Of a DNA stretch of 64,000 bases, positions 58,313 through 64,000 are shown one piece after another (the stretch's first letter is position 1; every line of letters begins with the position of its first letter). The DNA is taken from positions 1,178,001 through 1,242,000 of the forward strand of contig NC_041689.1 in the NCBI RefSeq assembly GCF_900005765.1, written 5' to 3'. This DNA is from Plasmodium relictum (lineage: Eukaryota > Apicomplexa > Aconoidasida > Haemosporida > Plasmodiidae). Below the pieces are notes generated by a model. It was not told the DNA's origin. It made no database searches and saw only the letters and a list, made by a program, of their open reading frames with translations. Position numbers and translations under genes: made by a program.

Positions 58313-58415
58313 TTAAAAATCTTTTTTTTTTTAAATAAATTTTTAATATAAAATTATAAAATATAAAAAAAAAAAAAAAAAAAAAAAAAAAGTGTAAATT
58401 ACACTTTGGTATAAA

Positions 58416-61400
58416 ATGAATATATCAAATGACTTGACAAGTAATGATTCAAGTGAACAAAATGAAAGTGATAATGATGAGAATGATGAAAATGTTAATA
58501 AAATAAATGAATTTATTGAAAAACTAGACATTCTAAACAATAATTATGATTTAAAAATAAAATTAAATAAGCAAAAGGAAAATGAAAATTATGTTAATAA
58601 TATTGATAACATAAATATATACATAAAAAAACACGAATCATTTAAAAAAAAGTTAAATGAAATAAATAACTTTTTTAAGAAAAAATGCAACTATGACGCT
58701 TTTTCAAGAATTGAAAAGGTTTATGTAACAGTATCTAATATAAATTCATCGTATGAATTTATTTCTCTGAAAATAAAAATTCAAGATTATATAAAAAATA
58801 TAGAAAGAAATATAAAAAATAATTATATAAACACTATACCTTATATAAATTTGTTTTTAGAAATAAGAAAAAAAATACATAAATATAGCTCCTTGTATTT
58901 TTTTAATTTAAAGAATGAAAAATATGATTGTAAAAATTTAAATTTTTTAAAAAAAGAGGAAGCAATAATTGAAAATGATATAATTGATTATATCAATCAT
59001 AAAAAAACATTTACTTCTCAGAATATTTCTAATAAAAAAAATGAACATGCTGAAGCGTATAAACGAATATATGAAATGGATAAAGAAAAAATTAATTTAC
59101 TTAACAAGTAATAAAATAAAATAAAATAGGAAAAATTATTAAATTAAAAAATAGAGTATAGAAATATATAAAATTAAAACAAATATAATTGTCTATACTA
59201 CACGATAATATATATACATTCCAAAAAATATATCTATTCCTATTGTAATTTTATCTATTCAATTTTATTTTATAATTATGCATTTCATAATTTTTTTTTT
59301 TTTTATTAATATTTTAACTTTTGTATATTAATTTTTATCATTTTGTGCTTTTTTCTTTCTAGATACTATAATAACGTAAAATGCATAATTGAAGAAGAGA
59401 TAAATGAATATATTAAAAAAAAAGATATCGATAATATAAAAAAAAAATTAAATATTTACATAAGCTTGTTTCAAAAACAAGAAAAAGGACATTCAGAAGA
59501 TAAAACATGTAATAGTAGTATAAATTCCCCTCAAGAAAATGAGAGTGAAGAAGAAATAAGAAATAATGAAAATGAAGATGATTCTAATGGTAGTACTACG
59601 GATAATAAAGAATACATCAGTAAAGAAAACACCAAAAATTATAAAAAAGAAAAAAAAAATATAAATAAAAAAATTATTTCGGAGAATAAAGATAACTTAT
59701 CAATTAGTAAATTAGAATGCTCACAAAATATAATTGATAATTTAGATGAAAATAATAAATCTAATATTGATGACATAAAAAATAAGAAAAAGGAAGAATC
59801 AAAAATAATTAACAACTTAGATGATTATATAATATATTTTGATGAGTATTTATATATTTGTTATATTACTATTGCTTTAGTAGAAATTGAAATTGATAAA
59901 CTTTTAGATTTATTAAATAGTAAAATTATGAGCCAAGAAGATAATGTATATATTGAATGCATAAAAAATACTTACAGTTGTTTATTTAAATATAATAATT
60001 TTTTTGAAAATTTGGTTCATGATCATATTGTATATATAATTTATAATAGAAAGATAGAATTAATTTTTAACAAAGTCATTAATATAATATTTAAGCAATT
60101 TTTTTCACAAGTTAAATTATCTATTGAAAATTTTGATGAATTAAATAATTACGATAAAAATATAGAAATACTATCATTGTTATGTTATAATTTTCTTAAC
60201 ATCAAAAAATTTCTTTATGATTTATCATTTAAAAAGTTTGAAAAAGTTAATAATATTTTTGATTTTAAAAATTACATAAATACAAATATATTTTCAATTG
60301 AAAATTGTTTATATAAAAACTTACCATATATAAATTTAATTCAAGATGCAATTTGTTCATATATTGACAACGAAATATTATTTTCAAAACATTGTATAGA
60401 TAAAGCTTTTATATTAACAGATGATATAATGTTATCACTAATTGATGATGATAATAAAGACTTCAAATTTGATGAAAATTTCAATTTCGATAATATAATA
60501 AATAATAACGAATTTACATCGACTTTATTGGAAGATGCCTTTTATATTTTTCAGAAGTGCATGTGCAGAAGTATAAATATGAATGATATTAATACTATAT
60601 GTGTTTTAATAAATAACATTATGATTGTTCTATCTACAACATTGAAAGATTATTTAAAAGAAAATGTTAAAATTAGCAAGAATATTTATTCTTCTTTTAT
60701 TCATGATATAAACAATTTGAAAAAATTTTCCTTTACTAATTTATTAAACAGTATTGATAAAAATAATTATTTTGAAGATAATAATACCAATAAAACTATA
60801 GTATTGGCTCAAAATTTTGTAAATACATTTAGCTACATTAACAATGAAAATAATAAAATAAGTAACACAGTAAGCAATTTAAGTAAAAGTAGTTTTTCTA
60901 AAGATAATATTTCATTTAATAATAATAACAATAACCAAACGAAAAACATTTACAATTTTTTAACATCAAATCATTATGAGAATTTATTTAATCCTTTAAT
61001 ACCTAACCAAAATATAAAAAATCAAATTATTAATTCAAAATTTAGTTATCCACATTGCATAAATAATATTGATTCATGTTATCAGTATATTCAAAAGTAT
61101 AAAATATTCATTAATGATTATTTTACAGAACAATTTTTGCAGAACAATAAAGAAAAAAAGGAAGTGCAAAATTATATACTTATGTTTAATAATTCACTAG
61201 CAAATTATGATAACTTATTAAAAGATTATGAAAAATTAAACATTGAGAATTGTAAGGTTTTATTAAATATTTTAAAAATACATTTTATTAATCAATTAGT
61301 GTTAATTGAAGAGATAAACTTTGATATAACAAATGAGCAGTATTCATATTATCAATTGAACGATCCTTATATAAATAATTTAATAAATAGAATAAAATTA

Positions 61401-61933
61401 ATTTTGCATCATATATCTTTATATTTTAACCAAAATATTTTTCATATATGTATCCATTTATTAGCAGAAAAGGTTAATAATAATTATGGTCAATATCTTT
61501 CATAACACGTTATATACACATATATGTATATATAAAATTTTTAAATTTATAATTTTTAATCATCTTAATGACATATACACATTTGTATTCATTTTTAATT
61601 TTTTCTTTTTAGATATGTAAGTACATTGAAAGAATTATTAAAAAAAAAAAGTTTAATTTATATGGTTGTGTACAAATTGATAATGATATAAGAAATTTGA
61701 TGTTATTTTTTACTTCTTTAACAAGTATTAATGTTAAAAAAGAGTTTTCAAAACTATTTGATATATGCGAATTATTGAATATAAGTGATTTACAGGATTT
61801 TAAAGATTTATATGACGAAAATAAAAGCAGTTTGAATTCAAATGAAATTGAAAATATTTTATCACTAAGAAATGATATTTCCGAAGAACTATTAAAGTCT
61901 ATTAAATTATACATCAATTCAAAAATAAAATAA
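58416..61933 (+). CDS. COG4: Conserved oligomeric Golgi complex subunit 4 (COG4)
   Basis: Three exons (58416-59107, 59363-61472, 61613-61933) join in phase to 1040 residues. Exon 1 begins with an acidic Asn/Ser-rich tail and then a helical region with VYVTVSNINSSYEFISLKIK. Exon 2 contains a large Asn/Lys/Glu insertion, then the helical rod. The C-terminal part matches COG4 clearly: EEINFDITNEQYSYYQLNDPYINNL (like the EEEFAQYEANDPFVQ region of the family), a segment ending LLAEK, and across the last intron ERIIKKKKFN, GCVQIDNDIRNL, FFTSLTSINVKKEFSKL, ILSLRNDISEELLKSIKL. COG4 is part of lobe A of the COG tether that acts in retrograde transport within the Golgi. I set the second donor at gttaat (61473), because it restores the conserved junction. 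Reading through would add YGQYLS and stop. Confidence 0.85.
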
Positions 61934-62159
61934 TTTTTAAAATAAGAAAAGGAAAATGTTTTTTTTTTTTTTTTTTTTTTTTTATTATGTAAAGATTATT
62001 CCAAATTTTTAAATAAAAAAAAAAAGAAATTATTAAATTATTAAAAAATTATGTTTAGATTTAAAAAAAAAAAAAAAAGTATGTTACTAAATTGATTAAA
62101 ATAATATATCAATAAACAATTAACACAAAAAAGTATAAAATGGTCTAATGAAAAAAAAA
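61934..62159. other. Short convergent spacer
   Basis: 226 bases between the COG4 stop and the ALY/REF-like stop. It holds poly(T) (about 23 T near 61960-61982) and poly(A) tracts and nothing else. Confidence 0.8.
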
Positions 62160-63191
62160 TTACCAAGGGCATCTACTTTTATGTTTTTTTTTATAGCTGT
62201 AATTTTTCCTATGCATTATTTCCATTTTCATAGACAAACCTTCAATTTCTGAACCTGCAAGAAAAAAAAAAATAAATAAATAAAAAAAACAGTATTAACA
62301 TTAGAAGAAATAATATTATATTAACATATATATATAAACAATTTAATAAAAAAATTTAAGGAATTTAATTGCTATTTTGATTTAACCATCATATTTATCA
62401 ATAGCTTTTTGTGCATCATTTATATTTTCAAAAATACAAACTGCTGTACCCTTTTAAAAAAAAAAAAAAAAAGGATAGAAGATGTATTAAATGCATATTA
62501 TAATGATATAATGAAAATTTATGGAACAAAAAATAATTACATTTGATCTATCTGTATGGTCATAGTTTATCCATGCATTTACAACTTTACATACATTACT
62601 AAATAATTCCTAAATAATTATAAAACATTTTTTAAGTAAAAGAAAAGAAGGATAATGTATTGACACACATATGCAATCTTTTTTTATTCTTACCACTAAA
62701 TCATTTTTTGAAATTGTATAATCTAAGTTAGATATTTTTACTCTGATATGATTATTTCTTTCGTTATCTTTCTTTCTTTCATCGTAATTCTTTTAAAAAT
62801 AATAAATTTAATACATAATGCTTTCTAATTTTATAGTAAATTTGTGATTTTTTTATAATATTTACATTGTATGAATTTTTTCCATTGTATTTATTTATCC
62901 TACGATGGTAATTAGTTCTATATTCATCATTCTTCTATAAAGAAAGAAAAAGTGTATTTTCATAAAATCAGTAAAGTTAAATTTTATGTAATTAGACTGT
63001 TATTTTATTTTATTTTTTTTGTCTTTTACATTTGAATTATATTTATCATAAGATCTATAATAGCGCTTCTTATGATGTTCATCTGAATAAAAATAAAAAA
63101 CAATATTTTATTATATTAAGTCAATTTTTTTTTTTTTTTGGTTTTTTTTTTTCTTTTTATATAAACCATAATGTTTTTTAAATTCCCTCAT
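62160..63191 (-). CDS. ALY/REF-like RRM protein, seven exons
   Basis: Seven small exons (63167-63191, 63030-63082, 62866-62934, 62694-62789, 62541-62609, 62387-62450, 62160-62254) join in phase to 156 residues. The start MREFKKHYDEHHKKRYY and the following Arg/Tyr/Asn/Lys-rich stretch form a basic N-terminus. An RRM follows at about residues 64-140: IRVKISNLDYTIS (RNP2-like), ELFSNVCKVVNAWINYD, GTAVCIFENINDAQKAI (RNP1-like) and MKMEIMHRK. The tail is basic and ends RCPW. The NLDYTIS...ELF...GTAxCxFE pattern is that of ALY/REF (THOC4/Yra1) mRNA export adaptors. RNA export from the nucleus is the likely role. Exon 1 was chosen because a gttta donor gives the needed phase. Another possible first exon at 63817-63868 was rejected, because the opposite strand there codes. 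Confidence 0.75.
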
Positions 63192-63610
63192 TTTTATTTT
63201 ATAGAAAAATTTATAATAAAATTGGAATAAACATAAAATAATATTATATAAATTTATATATAAAAATATTAAACTTTTATGTATTAGAAAAAATTTATAA
63301 AATTTTCCAAAAAAAAAAAAAAAATAAATTGAAGAAATTGATAAATTATAAATAAATATAATTCCGCAAGAATTAAAAAAAAAAAAAAAAATTAACAAAA
63401 AAAAAAAAAATAAATGAAAAAAAATAAAAAAGTGCAACTCGAAGTATTTCTTAATAATAAATAAGATGAATATATTTTGTTTTAAAAAAACAAAGAACAT
63501 AAGTTAAATAGAACTGATATAAATATACATGAAAATTATAAATACATATATATATGTATATCTGTTTTTTCTTATTTCAAAAAAAAAATAAATGATTGTC
63601 GGAATTAAAT
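63192..63610. promoter_or_regulatory. Candidate bidirectional promoter spacer
   Basis: Only about 420 bases separate the start codons of two head-to-head genes (ALY/REF-like on minus, listerin-like on plus). Both promoters and 5' UTRs must fit here or overlap. The sequence is homopolymer-rich (A15-A17 runs near 63310, 63375 and 63400). No known motif can be named. Confidence 0.4.
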
Positions 63611-64000
63611 ATGAAGAAAAAAAAAGTCATAAAATTAAAAGGAGAATATATACCTAAAAGCAATTATTGTAATATATAAAAAGAGATTAATTACAAAATA
63701 AAAATACCTCTTATCTCAAAGATTCATATTATACTTCTATTTTTATTTAGATATTTTCTGTATTACATAGAAATGCATTTTATATATATATATCACATAT
63801 ATATATTAGTACATACCTGTATTTTTTTTTTTTTTTACAGTTAGTAAAGATGCATTACTCACTAACATTTTTACGCAAAACAAAGAAAACACAATTTCAG
63901 ATATAGAATCAAAAGATTCCCAACTAATTGTTAATTGTATTAACAAATTACTGAAAAAGAATCTTCAAACCAAACTAAAAGCTTTAAATGTAATTTTTGT
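63611..64000 (+). CDS. Listerin-like E3 ubiquitin ligase, N-terminus (partial, runs off window)
   Basis: Two exons are visible: 63611-63668 and 63841 to the window end. Donor gtaata and acceptor ttttttttacag join them at phase 1 to give MKKKKVIKLKGEYIPKSNY, then FSKDALLTNIF. Further on comes the segment LIVNCINKLLKKNLQTKLKAL. The LxKKxxxTKLKAL pattern is the start of the HEAT-repeat region of listerin (LTN1), where animal and yeast proteins have KKLSKRDxTTKLKAL. Listerin is the RING E3 ligase of the ribosome-associated quality control pathway, which marks nascent chains stuck on 60S subunits. The identification rests on about 70 residues, because the RING domain would lie beyond the window. 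The exon is open to the last base. Confidence 0.5.

Larger units (their letters stand above)
57043..58415. other. Intergenic region with palindrome and assembly gap
   Basis: The spacer between two plus-strand genes holds an 80-bp perfect palindrome (57229-57308), a T-rich (TTTTTTA)n block near 57717-57757, poly(A) runs and the 300-N gap at 58013-58312. Nothing coding is seen. The unknown bases mean the distance to COG4 is not reliable. Confidence 0.75.

Noticed and set aside
63111-63500. Minus-strand open frame of 129 codons upstream of the ALY/REF-like gene
   Set aside because: It is mostly poly-Phe from T runs. Only its end, in another frame, contains the likely first exon MREFKKHY.
63817-63868. 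Alternative first exon for the ALY/REF-like gene (MLVSNASLL..., phase 1)
   Set aside because: The phase fits, but it is antisense to a long open plus-strand exon with listerin-like sequence and would need a 730-base intron. The exon at 63167-63191 is nearer and also fits.
1-64000. CRISPR arrays, insertion sequences, tRNA or rRNA genes
   Set aside because: None is visible. The regular repeats are microsatellites, and no GC-rich cloverleaf or rRNA segment stands out in this AT-rich eukaryotic sequence.

Overview
The window is nuclear DNA of a malaria parasite (Plasmodium). It is extremely AT-rich, with long A and T homopolymers, (TA)n tracts, Asn/Lys-rich low-complexity proteins, short AT-rich introns and long empty intergenic stretches. 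The clade-specific genes MQO (mitochondrial malate:quinone oxidoreductase) and TLP (TRAP-like sporozoite adhesin) confirm this. As far as I remember, the order TOM40 - GCFC - MQO - TLP - NDC80 - pyridoxal kinase matches an internal part of P. falciparum chromosome 6, read here in the opposite direction. The exact species cannot be told from the sequence alone. The very low GC would fit an avian or similarly AT-rich lineage. One assembly gap of 300 N lies at 58013-58312.

Layout. Positions 1-12000 hold three minus-strand spliced genes: a small RRM-like protein (1508-2467), a BFR1-like coiled-coil protein (3755-5583) and the AP-2 alpha adaptin (7765-11978). A 2.7-kb divergent spacer leads to TOM40 on the plus strand (14716-15840). 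Then come a GCFC/PAXBP1-like nuclear protein (minus) and MQO (minus). After a 2-kb spacer follow a RABL3-like GTPase (plus), an HROB-like OB-fold protein (plus) and TLP (minus). Positions 34679-38042 hold an eight-exon DENND6-type DENN protein that I reassembled by splice phase. A 1232-residue protein of unknown function with a weak RAP-like tail follows on minus. Next are a small coiled-coil protein with a KxDL-like stretch (plus), NDC80 (minus, five exons), a CCDC174-like protein (minus, two exons), pyridoxal kinase (minus, three exons), a giant Asn-rich PP2C phosphatase (plus) and COG4 (plus, three exons). The right end has a seven-exon ALY/REF-like RRM protein (minus), head to head with the first two exons of a listerin-like E3 ligase (plus) that leaves the window.

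Functionally this is a mixed core-genome block. It covers membrane traffic (AP-2, COG4, RABL3, DENND6), mitochondria (TOM40, MQO), mRNA and splicing factors (GCFC, CCDC174, ALY/REF, RRM), kinetochore (NDC80), DNA repair (HROB), vitamin B6 salvage (pyridoxal kinase), signalling (PP2C) and sporozoite motility (TLP). There is no operon logic, and I saw no CRISPR array, insertion sequence, tRNA or rRNA. I did not find a clearly new system. The most useful results are the hidden spliced genes (DENND6-like, full AP-2 alpha, full NDC80, COG4, BFR1-like, ALY-like, listerin start), the HROB homologue, an 80-bp perfect palindrome downstream of the PP2C gene, and a possible unrecognised or decaying gene at 47548-48290. 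All exon borders were derived by hand from GT/AG signals, reading phase and remembered family conservation, and no search was run.
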